Assembly: GCA_958448395.1 (NCBI GenBank)
Contig: CAUDDP010000015.1
Coordinates: 1 to 34,186, forward strand
DNA length: 34,186 nt
Source of the DNA: an uncultured Oscillospiraceae bacterium
GTDB taxonomy: Bacteria > Bacillota > Clostridia > Oscillospirales > Ruminococcaceae
Direction: 5' to 3'
A program made the translations under genes and the position numbers. The notes beneath the pieces were generated by a model. It was not told the origin of the DNA, ran no database searches, and saw only the letters and a list, made by a program, of their open reading frames with translations. Positions 22,289 to 31,070 of the stretch are shown in pieces. Positions within the stretch are counted from its first letter, which is position 1. Each line of letters begins with the position of its first letter.

Positions 22289-22621
22289 ATGAAAAAGAAT
22301 ACAGACCACACCTATACTGCTACAAAAGAAATCTATGGTACCACCTACCGTGCTCAGTTCAATGGGGTCAGAGAATATGTGCGGGCAACGGAACAGTGCA
22401 AGGGCGATGAATTGAAAATGGATGAATATCTGCTTTCCAATGTCATTGTAGAGCCGCCGGGTATGAAGCTGGACGATTTTGAAAATGTAGACGAGTATCG
22501 AGCAGTGATTCGGTTTGCAGTATCGGTGATGCTGGGGCGATTTCGGAACGAACCGAAGCCAGTCGGAGATTCGGGCAGCGGTACAGCAAAACTGGATGCT
22601 GTGGCGGTTGATTCTCAGTGA
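22289..22621 (+). CDS. tail assembly chaperone, first part (gpG-like)
   Basis: The 110-residue protein (YTATKEIYGTTYRAQFNGVREY, LLSNVIVEPPGMKLDDFENVDEYRAVIRFA) lies between tube and tape measure genes, the fixed site of tail assembly chaperones. A second, overlapping frame carries the C-terminal half. AGAAAGGA precedes the ATG at 22289. Chaperones of this class coat the tape measure during tail assembly. Confidence 0.75.
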   Translation: MKKNTDHTYTATKEIYGTTYRAQFNGVREYVRATEQCKGDELKMDEYLLSNVIVEPPGMKLDDFENVDEYRAVIRFAVSVMLGRFRNEPKPVGDSGSGTAKLDAVAVDSQ

Positions 22622-22781
22622 TGCTGGATTTGACTATGAAACGGTTTTCCATCACATGACGATGGATGAAATTGAGGAGGCAAATGCGGCATTGGATTTA
22701 CAGCAGGAAGCAAGAAAAGAAGCCTTTGCCAGACAACAGGCAGAGACGGAGATGCGGCGGAAGATGGGACGGAGGGGATAG
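22596..22781 (+). CDS. tail assembly chaperone, second part (gpT-like)
   Basis: The frame encodes WRLILSDAGFDYETVFHHMT, then MDEIEEANAALDLQQEARKEAF, and a basic end (ETEMRRKMGRRG). It overlaps the first chaperone gene by 26 bases, and the ATG has no Shine-Dalgarno site. The frame extends upstream as AAVQQNW. It is therefore likely made as a frameshift extension of the first part, by a +1 or -2 shift. Confidence 0.65.
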   Translation: MLWRLILSDAGFDYETVFHHMTMDEIEEANAALDLQQEARKEAFARQQAETEMRRKMGRRG

Positions 22782-22784
22782 CAG

Positions 22785-25700
22785 ATGCCAAATGTGATAC
22801 GGGAAGATGTGGTACAGGTTTCGTTCCGCTCGGACGGTATTTCGGATATGCTCCGTGGAGAAGATGCACTTTCCCAGATTCAAACCAGTGCCCGTTCTGC
22901 CGGAAGAGCCTTGTCGCAGACTGAGGGGGATGTGGAGGCTGCCGGAACAGCATTCTTCCAATTAAAAGGCGATGTCAAGGCAACGGATACTGCTTTATCC
23001 CAGATGAAAGAGAATGCCGACAAAACTGGAGATGCGTTTCGGGGTATGGGAGAAGATGCAGAACAATCTTCTGAAAGAATCCTGACAAGAGTAGAAAAAC
23101 TACAGCAGCAATATGAAGCGGCAGGGATGACTGCGTCAGAAGCGTTTCAAGCAGCCCAGAAAGAAGCAGAGCGGTTAGAGGAATTCTTAAAGGAAACATT
23201 TCATAATACAGATAAAACCCGTCAGGATTACATACAGAAAATGCTGGACAAGAATTTGTTTCGCAATCTGGATGATGACGAATTGCGAGATATTGGTGAA
23301 AGTGCAGAGGAAAGTAAATCTGCTGTAGACGATCTCACAGAATCCGCAAATGTGCTTACGGATGTGTTATCTGGTGTTGCAGCTGCCTTTTCCGTTGGTG
23401 TGCTGCTGCAAAACGTATCGGAAACGCAGCAAGCTTTGAACAAGCTACAGGCACAGACGGGTGCAACTACTTCTGAAATGGAATCCATGGGCGAAGCCGT
23501 GAAAACCATATATACAAGTGGTATCGGGGAAAGCCTTGGAGAAGTGGCAGACACTACCGCACTGGTCAACCAACAGTTCAAAGATCTGGACACGGATACT
23601 ATACAGAACATCACCCAGTCTGCCATGACGATGGCGGATACCTTCGGAACAGATGTCAATGAAACGCTGCATGGGGTCAATGCATTGATGGTCAATATGG
23701 GTTTGACCGCAGAAGAAGCGTTTGACTATATTGCAAAGGGCACACAAAACGGACTGGATAAAAGCGGTGAGTTGTCGGATAATATCGCCGAATATTCGCA
23801 GTTGTGGGCACAGGCTGGTTTTTCTGCCGAAGAGATGTTCACAGTACTGCAAAACGGTTTGGACAGTGGAGCATATAATCTGGACAAGGTCAATGATTTT
23901 GTCAAGGAATTCACGATTTCTTTATCAGATGGTAGAATCGAAGAAAATATCGAAAGCTTTTCCGATCGGACACAGACATTATTTGTACAGTGGCAGAATG
24001 GTACAGCTTCTCAGAAGGATGTATTCCAGTCTGTCATCCATGACCTTTCTACAATGACCAGCCAGCAGGAAGCCCTGACGCTGGCTTCTACCGTCTGGAG
24101 TGCATTGGGCGAAGACAATGCCATGCAGGTGATTACTTCGTTAAATAATGTCAACGACACCTACAGCGATGTAAAAGGCACGATGGAATCTATCAATGAC
24201 ATTCGTTATGCGGATATTGGCACTTCCTTTGAACAATTGAAACGCAGTGCCAGCGGTCTGCTGACGGAAACATTGACACCAGCCATTACAGGACTGAATG
24301 GATTGCTTTCCGCCGGATTGGAGAGCCTGACGGCATTTGCATCGGAACATGCGGCACTGGCACAGGGAATGGCAGTTGCTGCTACGGCTGCCGGTGTGCT
24401 GACAGTTGGCTTGATTGCGGTTTCTGGTGCAATTGGTGTGGTAAAGACGGCGTTTGATGCGTTGAACGTTTCCACAGGCGGTGTGTTGAAAATCATCGGG
24501 CTGGTGGTTGCAGGTGGTTCTGCATTGGTTGGCATATTTGCTGGGCTGCATGCTGCAATGGCAGAGGAAGAAACAGAGGTAGAGGACTATGCCGGAACAT
24601 TATCAGAATGCCGGACGGAAATCGAACAGACAGAACTTGCTCTTTCCAAAGCAAAGGAGCGATACGGAGAAAATTCTGCTACTGTAAAATCATTGGAATC
24701 GGATTTGGAATTGCTGAATGCTCAGTATGAAAAAGGCGGCGGCGAACTGGGAGAGATGCAGCAGCGTGTCGATGAAACCGCAGAATCATTCCGCCAAATG
24801 GCACAGGCACAGCAGGAAACGATGGACAGTATTGACCAGACAGAAATTTCCGGTTTACAGGCGGTTTCCATGCTGGAAGCGTTGTCACAAAAATCAGAAC
24901 TAACATCGGCTGACTTGGATGCAATGGGCAAGTATGCGGATTATCTGAATGATACATTTGAATGTAACATCGTGGTTGATTATGATACGGGTGAATTGAC
25001 AGGGTTTGACCCTGAAAATATTTCCAGTCAGATTCGTTCCATGCAGGATGCCGCCCGTTCAGAAGAAGCCATGTCCTATATCACTGGATCGGACTTCACA
25101 AGTGCTTATTTGGATGCTGCAGGCGAATATTTTGAATCTGAGCAAAGGCTGAGAAATCTGCAAGTAGAATATGATCAGTTACTGAAAACAGGTCGGGAAG
25201 ACTTTAACGGTGACATATATTATGCAGATGATAACCGTATAGCAGAATTGGCATCGGAAATCGAAGGGTGGACTGCAACGGTTGATGAAAATAAAGCCGT
25301 TTTAGAGGAGCAATCCGCAGCGTTGGAAGAGAACGGAAAAATCGCTGGACTGAATGCGGAAACCATTCAGGAATTGGAAGATAGCTTGACGGATACCGCA
25401 CGGACTGGCGAAGATGCTGCATCATCTGTTGAAAATACCAATGATTCGCTTAGTGAAACAGAGCAAGGCGTTGCCGCTGCACAGGATGCGATTGATTCCT
25501 ACAGTGGCACTTTGCAGGAGCTGTGCATTGCCTATGATGAAGCAAGAACCGCCGCACTGGAAAGCATTCAGGATCAATTCAATTTATGGGACGAAGTAGA
25601 GGATGTTGCTGCAACTTCTACTGATTCTCTGATGCAATCCATTCAAAGTCAGACGGACTATTGGGCACAGTATAACGATAATCTTTCCACTTTGCAAGAG

Positions 25701-26483
25701 CGTTCGGCTGCGATTCCGGGATTGGCAGATATGCTGCTGGAATTGAATGACGGTTCTGCGGAAGCCGCATCTGCACTAGCAGGTTTGGCAGGTGCATCGG
25801 ATACAGAATTGCAAAACGTTGTCACAGCCTTCTTGAATTTGCAGCAGCAGGAACAGGATACTTCTGATACCATGGGCGATGTTGCGACACAATTTAGCAC
25901 CAAAACTGGTGAGATGAAAAGTGACATGGAAGACCTCGCAACCAGTGCAAATATGTCATCGGAATTCGGTATCGCTGCCACCAGCACCATCAATGCATAT
26001 TTTGACAATATGATGGGCGTGATTAACAGCCGAAGAGGGGAAGTAGAATCCGCTTTAGCGTCTTTGTCTTCTGCCATTTCCTCCGCTTCTTCTGCTTCCA
26101 GCGGTCTGTTTTCACCGATTAGTTTACCCGGACATGCCAGCGGTACAACGAACGCCGAAGATATATTTGTAGCAGGTGAACGTGGTGCAGAATTGGTCAT
26201 TGGAAAGCAAGGTAGCACAGTCTTTCCGGCATCAGAAACCGAAAAAATCATTCGTGCCGTACAGGAGTATACCGATTTATCCGGTGGCTATCAGCCGGAA
26301 CAATCTGCCTCTTATCGCTATGACAGCCAAACGACAACCATGCTGGCACCAACCTTCCAATTGTATTTGTCCGGCGGCATGAACAGCGGCAATCAAAGAC
26401 AGACAAAGCAATGGATGCAGCAGATTGTGGATGAGATGTTTGCTGGTGTGCTGCGTACCAATCCACCGGTCTATACCATATGA
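22785..26483 (+). CDS. tail tape measure protein
   Basis: At 1232 residues this is the longest gene in the window. It has a coiled-coil N-terminus (ALSQIQTSARSAGRAL, VEKLQQQYEAAG), the TP901-type core (LNKLQAQTGATTSEME, LGEVADTTALVNQQF, FDYIAKGTQNG, LWAQAGFSAEEMF), two membrane-like segments at about residues 525-550 and 566-592, a further coiled-coil region and a C-terminal GHASGTTNAEDIFVAGERGAEL motif. Tape measures set tail length and are ejected into the host membrane. GGAGGGGAT precedes the ATG. The TMP length suggests a tail of roughly 150-180 nm by the usual rule. Confidence 0.95.
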   Translation: MPNVIREDVVQVSFRSDGISDMLRGEDALSQIQTSARSAGRALSQTEGDVEAAGTAFFQLKGDVKATDTALSQMKENADKTGDAFRGMGEDAEQSSERILTRVEKLQQQYEAAGMTASEAFQAAQKEAERLEEFLKETFHNTDKTRQDYIQKMLDKNLFRNLDDDELRDIGESAEESKSAVDDLTESANVLTDVLSGVAAAFSVGVLLQNVSETQQALNKLQAQTGATTSEMESMGEAVKTIYTSGIGESLGEVADTTALVNQQFKDLDTDTIQNITQSAMTMADTFGTDVNETLHGVNALMVNMGLTAEEAFDYIAKGTQNGLDKSGELSDNIAEYSQLWAQAGFSAEEMFTVLQNGLDSGAYNLDKVNDFVKEFTISLSDGRIEENIESFSDRTQTLFVQWQNGTASQKDVFQSVIHDLSTMTSQQEALTLASTVWSALGEDNAMQVITSLNNVNDTYSDVKGTMESINDIRYADIGTSFEQLKRSASGLLTETLTPAITGLNGLLSAGLESLTAFASEHAALAQGMAVAATAAGVLTVGLIAVSGAIGVVKTAFDALNVSTGGVLKIIGLVVAGGSALVGIFAGLHAAMAEEETEVEDYAGTLSECRTEIEQTELALSKAKERYGENSATVKSLESDLELLNAQYEKGGGELGEMQQRVDETAESFRQMAQAQQETMDSIDQTEISGLQAVSMLEALSQKSELTSADLDAMGKYADYLNDTFECNIVVDYDTGELTGFDPENISSQIRSMQDAARSEEAMSYITGSDFTSAYLDAAGEYFESEQRLRNLQVEYDQLLKTGREDFNGDIYYADDNRIAELASEIEGWTATVDENKAVLEEQSAALEENGKIAGLNAETIQELEDSLTDTARTGEDAASSVENTNDSLSETEQGVAAAQDAIDSYSGTLQELCIAYDEARTAALESIQDQFNLWDEVEDVAATSTDSLMQSIQSQTDYWAQYNDNLSTLQERSAAIPGLADMLLELNDGSAEAASALAGLAGASDTELQNVVTAFLNLQQQEQDTSDTMGDVATQFSTKTGEMKSDMEDLATSANMSSEFGIAATSTINAYFDNMMGVINSRRGEVESALASLSSAISSASSASSGLFSPISLPGHASGTTNAEDIFVAGERGAELVIGKQGSTVFPASETEKIIRAVQEYTDLSGGYQPEQSASYRYDSQTTTMLAPTFQLYLSGGMNSGNQRQTKQWMQQIVDEMFAGVLRTNPPVYTI

Positions 26484-26498
26484 GGAAGTGAAAAATCA

Positions 26499-27110
26499 GT
26501 GGCATACATCAACCAATATTATGTATTTGTAGATGGAGACGGAGAAAGCACCAACCGCTCGGTTTCCATCTCCGACCATCCGGTGGAAGAAGGCATGGTC
26601 ATCACGGACAATGTCAAGCGTGACCCACTGGAAATTCAGATTTCCGGAAAGCTGGTTGGTGCGGATGCAGAAACGGTAAAAGCCAATCTAACCGCTCTAA
26701 TGGAGAATGGCAGCTATGTGAAATACATCGGGAAAGAAATCCTGTCCAATGCGGTTATTCTTTCCTTTGATACCGATCGGGATATTGCGGTAGACGGCGG
26801 CATGGTGTTCAGCATGACGATACGGGAAATCCGTGTGGCACAGAGTGCCTATCGAGATGCGGCAACCGGAAAGACTGTCAAATCTGGTACACAGCAGATC
26901 ATCCGAAATAATCACGAAGTGTATCATACTGTGAAAGAGGGCGATACGCTGTATCATCTGTCTTTGATGTACTATGGCAGTGATGCTGGTTATGTCAGGC
27001 TGTATGAAGCAAATAGTATGGAAATCGAAACCGCCGCCAGAGAGGCAGGGTATCCCTCATCTGACGGCGGCCATGTTTTGATTGCTGGTATGCAGATTTT
27101 GATTCCGTAG
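26499..27110 (+). CDS. LysM-domain tail/baseplate protein
   Basis: The 203-residue protein starts with GTG; AGGAAGTG lies just upstream. The N-terminal part is beta-rich (YYVFVDGDGESTNRSVSISDHP, DPLEIQISGKLVGAD). The C-terminal 60 residues form a LysM domain: HTVKEGDTLYHLSLMYYG through VLIAGMQILIP. LysM in myophage tail proteins binds peptidoglycan or baseplate partners. It ends one base before the minus-strand HicB gene, which converges on it. Confidence 0.88.
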   Translation: MAYINQYYVFVDGDGESTNRSVSISDHPVEEGMVITDNVKRDPLEIQISGKLVGADAETVKANLTALMENGSYVKYIGKEILSNAVILSFDTDRDIAVDGGMVFSMTIREIRVAQSAYRDAATGKTVKSGTQQIIRNNHEVYHTVKEGDTLYHLSLMYYGSDAGYVRLYEANSMEIETAAREAGYPSSDGGHVLIAGMQILIP

Positions 27111-27111
27111 C

Positions 27112-27507
27112 TTATTGCAGATGCAGCTTATTGGTCAGTGCTTCTTGCAGCGTTTTGGAGAAATTGATTCCCATGTGTTCTGCTTGTGCATTCAACCAAT
27201 ATGGAATCGTGAGTGTTTTTTTAATGGTCTTGTTTGCAATTTTCTCTCGAATCGGCGGCATAAATACTTCAATCAGCATGACAACCGCATGATCTTTTGC
27301 AAGCATTGCCGGATCGCTGGGTTCTGGGATAAACTCGCCATCCTGTTCCATGCCATAGAGATGCAAGGCAAGGGCTTCTTTTGCGTTTTTGACGGCTTCT
27401 TCTGTAGTCATACCGCAGGGCAGACAGCCTGGCAAATCCGGAAATTCAATAGAAACACCGTCTGCTGCATACTCGAAAACAGCCGGATACAAATAGGTAT
27501 CTTTCAT
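27112..27507 (-). CDS. hicB: HicB-type antitoxin
   Basis: The 131-residue protein has the HicB partial RNase H fold (YPAVFEYAADGVSIEFPDLPGC, TTEEAVKNAKEALALHLYGM) and a C-terminal ribbon-helix-helix-like DNA-binding part (TKKTLTIPYWLNAQAEHMG-type pattern, LQEALTNKL). HicB neutralises HicA and represses the operon. The ATG at 27507 is chosen for GAGGTGAT just upstream. Order is toxin first, antitoxin second, 39 bases apart. The stop lies one base from the LysM gene stop, so the pair was inserted tail to tail in the tail operon. Confidence 0.9.
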   Translation of the reverse strand: MKDTYLYPAVFEYAADGVSIEFPDLPGCLPCGMTTEEAVKNAKEALALHLYGMEQDGEFIPEPSDPAMLAKDHAVVMLIEVFMPPIREKIANKTIKKTLTIPYWLNAQAEHMGINFSKTLQEALTNKLHLQ

Positions 27508-27546
27508 GCATATCACCTCTTCTAAAAAATGACAGGAGGTGCAGGA

Positions 27547-27744
27547 TTACCGAATCGGCAATCCTGCCTGCTTTAGAATACTTTTTGCCGTTCCTTCCGG
27601 AACGTCTTTGACAGGATGTGTAATGGTAACCCTTCCTTTTTTAGTCGGATGTTTCAATTGATGGTGGTCACCCACGCAATTTACTTCGTACCATCCATCC
27701 TCTTTCAGTATTTTCAGCAGTTCCCTTGATGAATAATGCTTCAT
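27547..27744 (-). CDS. hicA: HicA-type mRNA interferase toxin
   Basis: The 65-residue protein is a HicA toxin: MKHYSSRELLKILKEDGW, then the catalytic His region GDHHQLKHP, then VTITHPVKDVPEGTAKSIL and QAGL. HicA binds and cuts mRNA. The start at 27744 follows AGGAGGAAAAC; a longer frame to 27921 has no ribosome site and runs across the promoter. It is the first gene of the pair. Confidence 0.92.
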   Translation of the reverse strand: MKHYSSRELLKILKEDGWYEVNCVGDHHQLKHPTKKGRVTITHPVKDVPEGTAKSILKQAGLPIR

Positions 27745-27765
27745 ATGTTTTCCTCCTGTATTTCT

Positions 27766-27794
27766 ATTATAACACGTATTGAAGCACGTGTCAA
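27766..27794 (-). promoter_or_regulatory. hicAB promoter with an overlapping inverted-repeat operator
   Basis: Minus strand TTGACA (complement of 27789-27794), a 17-base spacer and TATAAT (complement of 27766-27771). An inverted repeat ACACGT/ACGTGT with eight bases between (27772-27777 and 27786-27791) fills the spacer, a likely binding site for HicB autoregulation. Confidence 0.8.
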
Positions 27795-27870
27795 TAGGGA
27801 TAGAAGCATTTTTGTAAAAATATTGAGACAGAATTTTATGTAAATTACCAATAGAATGGAAGGGAAAAAG

Positions 27871-28206
27871 ATGCGAAGCAGAATTGCAATTGACAAAGAC
27901 AAGGTGCCCTATCAATTTCAAATCCAGCTTGGCGGAAAACGCTACAGCATGGAAATCCAGTACAATCCAGTCGGAAAGTTTTTCACCTGCACGCTGTACG
28001 ATGCAAATGGAGAGATTTTGATTTACGGAGAACCGCTGATTTATGGGAATCCGTTGTTTTCGTTTTTGAATCGAGGAACAACGTTTCCGGCAATCGACCT
28101 TGTGCCGCTGGATGAATCCGATACGGAAATCGCCGTGACATGGGAGAATTTAGGGGAAACCGTACTGCTGACATTGGAGGATGAAAAGAGGGAGGATACC
28201 ACATGA
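27871..28206 (+). CDS. baseplate plug-like protein
   Basis: This 111-residue beta-rich protein (DKVPYQFQIQLGGKRYSMEIQYN, FTCTLYDANGE, GNPLFSFLN) resembles the small 'baseplate plug' proteins found between the LysM and hub genes of compact myophages. ATG 27871 follows GAAGGGAAAAAG; a start at 27856 is possible. It overlaps the next gene by four bases. Confidence 0.75.
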   Translation: MRSRIAIDKDKVPYQFQIQLGGKRYSMEIQYNPVGKFFTCTLYDANGEILIYGEPLIYGNPLFSFLNRGTTFPAIDLVPLDESDTEIAVTWENLGETVLLTLEDEKREDTT

Positions 28207-29102
28207 CCAGCCAGTATGCACTAGCACAATCCAGCGATTTTTTCTCATTTGTCTGCAACAAACCGACCGGAGGAGAACGGATTGATACCACGGTAAATGG
28301 TCTGTATCGGCAGCGTGTGCAGATGATTTTCGATTCCGTTACCATTGACAGCGACAAATTAGACTGCGAGTTCCATATTCCTTTCGACAACAATACCGAA
28401 GCCAACGAGGCGGAGCTGACCATCTATAATCTGTCCTATAACACGACCAATCAGCTGCGGATTGGCGGCAGTGTTACAGTAAAAGCTGGTTACGGAGAGG
28501 ATTTGGGTGTGATCTTCACCGGAACGATTTCCGATAAACAGGTGGTCAATGAAGGTACCGACCGAGTAATTACCATTCAGGCAATTGATGGGGCAGGCTT
28601 ACGGGAATGCGATGTGGAGGTTTCCTATTGTGAGGGAAACACCGCACAGGGCATTCTATATGACCTTGCGGTGCGACTTGGATTCCCCATTGCAACGTGG
28701 CAGCCAGTGCGAGATTATACCTTTGACCGCACCAATAATGTGGACGGCAGCTTAATGGATGCCATTGAGAAGTATGCTGGTATCTGCGGCATTTCTGCCT
28801 ATGTCTGCAAGGGAATGCTGTACATGCAGCCGCTTTCCGCAGCTGGTCTGGATGCATTTTCGCTGTCAGTGGAAACTGGTTTGCTGACCGCTGAGGAATA
28901 TGAAAAGGATAAGAAAAACGGAGAATTTGAGGACACCATACGGGGCTGGCAGTTGGAAATGCTGCTGAATCACCGGATTCAGACTGGAACACGGATTGAT
29001 TTACAGTCCAACCGTGCGACCGGCAGCTTTTATGTGCAGGAGGGCACGCATGAATACGATGGAAAAACCATGACCACCAAGGTCATTGCTGTGGAGGGAT
29101 AG
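28203..29102 (+). CDS. baseplate hub protein (gpD/XkdQ-like)
   Basis: The 299-residue protein fits the gpD/XkdQ-type hub: NEAELTIYNLSYNTTNQLRIGG, AGYGEDLGVIFTGTISDKQV, ITIQAIDGAGLRECDVEVSY and the closing GSFYVQEGTHEYDGKTMTTK. Hubs join the tail tube to the spike. The start overlaps the previous stop (ATGA), and the order plug, hub, spike, gp25, J is standard. Confidence 0.85.
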   Translation: MTSQYALAQSSDFFSFVCNKPTGGERIDTTVNGLYRQRVQMIFDSVTIDSDKLDCEFHIPFDNNTEANEAELTIYNLSYNTTNQLRIGGSVTVKAGYGEDLGVIFTGTISDKQVVNEGTDRVITIQAIDGAGLRECDVEVSYCEGNTAQGILYDLAVRLGFPIATWQPVRDYTFDRTNNVDGSLMDAIEKYAGICGISAYVCKGMLYMQPLSAAGLDAFSLSVETGLLTAEEYEKDKKNGEFEDTIRGWQLEMLLNHRIQTGTRIDLQSNRATGSFYVQEGTHEYDGKTMTTKVIAVEG

Positions 29103-29104
29103 AC

Positions 29105-29470
29105 GTGTCAAATATATCTGTTGCCATCAAAACAATGGTAGAGCAGCAATTATTACTGCTGCACACTTGTTTGCTCTGCACCGTGCTGGATATTTATGAG
29201 GACGGCACGGCAAAGGTGCATCCGTTGACGATGCTGCAAACAACAACAGGGGAAGTCCGGCAGCACATTGCACTGGAACACGTTCCCATGACCGATCAGG
29301 TGCGGTCTTTTGTTTGCAAAGGCACACTCTGCGTAGTGGTATTTGCAGAACGGGATATTGCAAAAGCATTGCAGGGGGAATATGCTCTGCCGTCTGTCTG
29401 TCGTCATCACAGTCTGTCAGATGGTATCATCATTGGAACGATTGGCAGCGAAAGCGAGGACACAGCATGA
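29105..29470 (+). CDS. baseplate spike-like protein (gp138/gpV-type N-terminus)
   Basis: The 121-residue protein begins at GTG 29105. It is rich in beta strands (LLCTVLDIYEDGTAKVHPLTML, DQVRSFVCKGTLCVVVFAERD), fitting an OB-like N-terminal spike domain. The genomic slot between hub and gp25 is where gp138/gpV-type spikes occur. Without a needle domain it may be an adaptor. It overlaps the next gene by four bases. Confidence 0.65.
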   Translation: MSNISVAIKTMVEQQLLLLHTCLLCTVLDIYEDGTAKVHPLTMLQTTTGEVRQHIALEHVPMTDQVRSFVCKGTLCVVVFAERDIAKALQGEYALPSVCRHHSLSDGIIIGTIGSESEDTA

Positions 29471-29820
29471 AAGATTTTGCATTGGATGCACAAGGGGATA
29501 TTATCCTTGCAGCAAGGGATATTGCCTTGGTGCAGGGAAAGGAACAGGAAATTCAGAAAATTCGGCAGATACTGGGAACAAAGTTGGGGGAATGGGCGTT
29601 CGATGAAAAGGAAGGCATTGATTTTGCTGCTTTGTCGCAAAAACAGCCGGATTTACAGCGGATTCGGGAAACGCTGCAAAACGGCTTGCAAGAAATCAAT
29701 GTAGCCTATGTGCTGCAATCGTGCCATTACGATGTACAGGAGCGAACCCTGTATGTACAGGCAGCCGCAGCAGCACAGGAAATCATGGAATTTTATGTGC
29801 CGATTGATACAAAACAATAG
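29467..29820 (+). CDS. gp25-like/DUF2634 baseplate wedge protein
   Basis: The 117-residue protein (MKDFALDAQGDIILAARDIALVQ, QEIQKIRQILGTKLGEWAFDEKEG, ERTLYVQAAA) matches the DUF2634/gp25-like wedge family. In the T4-type baseplate gp25 nucleates sheath attachment. The ATG at 29467 overlaps the previous stop. Confidence 0.88.
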   Translation: MKDFALDAQGDIILAARDIALVQGKEQEIQKIRQILGTKLGEWAFDEKEGIDFAALSQKQPDLQRIRETLQNGLQEINVAYVLQSCHYDVQERTLYVQAAAAAQEIMEFYVPIDTKQ

Positions 29821-29831
29821 GAGGGAAAGTT

Positions 29832-31070
29832 ATGCCAATGACAGAAAACGGCTTTCGGAAGCTGACCTACGCAGAGATTCTGGAAGCACAGATTACACGG
29901 GCAAAAGACCTGTTTGGAAACGACATTGACACATCGGAAAAGAGTGTACTGGGAAAATACATCCGTCTGAATGCTTCTGACTTCGCAGAACAGGAGGCAG
30001 CGTTGGAGGCGGTCTATCTGTCACGATATATTGATACCGCAACCGGTATTTCCCTTGACCGTTTAACCCCGTTTGCCAATATTCGCAGGAATGGAGCGAC
30101 ACAGGCGATGCTGTCTGTATCCGTAGAAAATACTGGCACAACGGATGCTACCATTCCCATGCACACCAAATTGGTGACAGCGTCCGGTACGCTGTTTCAC
30201 ACCGTCCGAAGTATTCGCATTCCAGCTGGAGAAACCAGTACGATTACAATAGAATGTGACACCGCTGGAACGATTGGAAATGATACGGCAATCACGGATT
30301 TCTATCAGACACAACTGCCAAATCTACGGATTTTGTCCGCTGTTCTATCCGCTGCCGGACAGGATACAGAAACAGATGCACAGCTGCGGACACGCTGGAA
30401 AAAAGCCCTTGCCGGAGCTGGAAGCAGTACCTATGAGGCAATTGCCGGTGCAGTTTCCAGACTGGACACGGTTCAGGACTGTGTGATTTTTGAAAATGAT
30501 ACTGCTGTCAGCAAGGATGATGGAACGGGGTTGATGATCCCGCCGCACAGCTTTGAAACGGTGGTCAGCGGCGGTGCAGGCATATCAGCGGAGATTGCAA
30601 AAGCAATTTTCGATAAGAAAAGCATTGGAATTGGCACTGCCGGAACAATCAAACACACAGTGAAAGATGCGGCTGGTATTTCTCATATCATCCGCTTTTC
30701 TTATGCCGATACGATTTCTCTGCCGGTGGTCATGATGATTCAGACAGACTATTTGCTGCCAGAATTGTATGTAAAACAGATTGCAGAGGCAGTGGTACTG
30801 CACTTTTCACAGAATCGCATGGGACAGAATATCTATCCGGTTTCTGTTTGTGCAGCCGTCCTGCAAACAGGGCTGGCGGAAACCGTGACCGAACTGGCAT
30901 TTGAAAAGGGCGGTAATTTGCAAACACCTTGGATGGCATCTGCAAAACAGATTGCGGTCTGTGCATTGCAGAACGTCTACGTTCGGAGCGGTACAAGCGA
31001 GCCATACTATCATGTTGCAGCAGACGGTACAATTGTGGCAGTGTCCAATCCATGGGAGGTATCAGTATGA
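29832..31070 (+). CDS. baseplate J family protein
   Basis: The 412-residue protein fits the baseplate J/gp47 family: AEILEAQITRAKDLFGNDIDTSEKS, YIDTATGISLDRL, PFANIRRNGATQAMLSVSVE, DTETDAQLRTRWKKALAGAG and a regular C-terminal domain. It forms wedges that link the hub to the fibres. AGGAGGGAAAGTT precedes the ATG. Confidence 0.92.
   Translation: MPMTENGFRKLTYAEILEAQITRAKDLFGNDIDTSEKSVLGKYIRLNASDFAEQEAALEAVYLSRYIDTATGISLDRLTPFANIRRNGATQAMLSVSVENTGTTDATIPMHTKLVTASGTLFHTVRSIRIPAGETSTITIECDTAGTIGNDTAITDFYQTQLPNLRILSAVLSAAGQDTETDAQLRTRWKKALAGAGSSTYEAIAGAVSRLDTVQDCVIFENDTAVSKDDGTGLMIPPHSFETVVSGGAGISAEIAKAIFDKKSIGIGTAGTIKHTVKDAAGISHIIRFSYADTISLPVVMMIQTDYLLPELYVKQIAEAVVLHFSQNRMGQNIYPVSVCAAVLQTGLAETVTELAFEKGGNLQTPWMASAKQIAVCALQNVYVRSGTSEPYYHVAADGTIVAVSNPWEVSV

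Noticed and set aside
27115..27525. 136-codon plus-strand frame opposite hicB
   Set aside because: HicB on the minus strand has full family motifs, ribosome site and promoter; this frame is its complement.
27547..27921. Longer HicA with a start at 27921
   Set aside because: The extension spans the promoter/operator and lacks a ribosome site; ATG 27744 follows AGGAGG.
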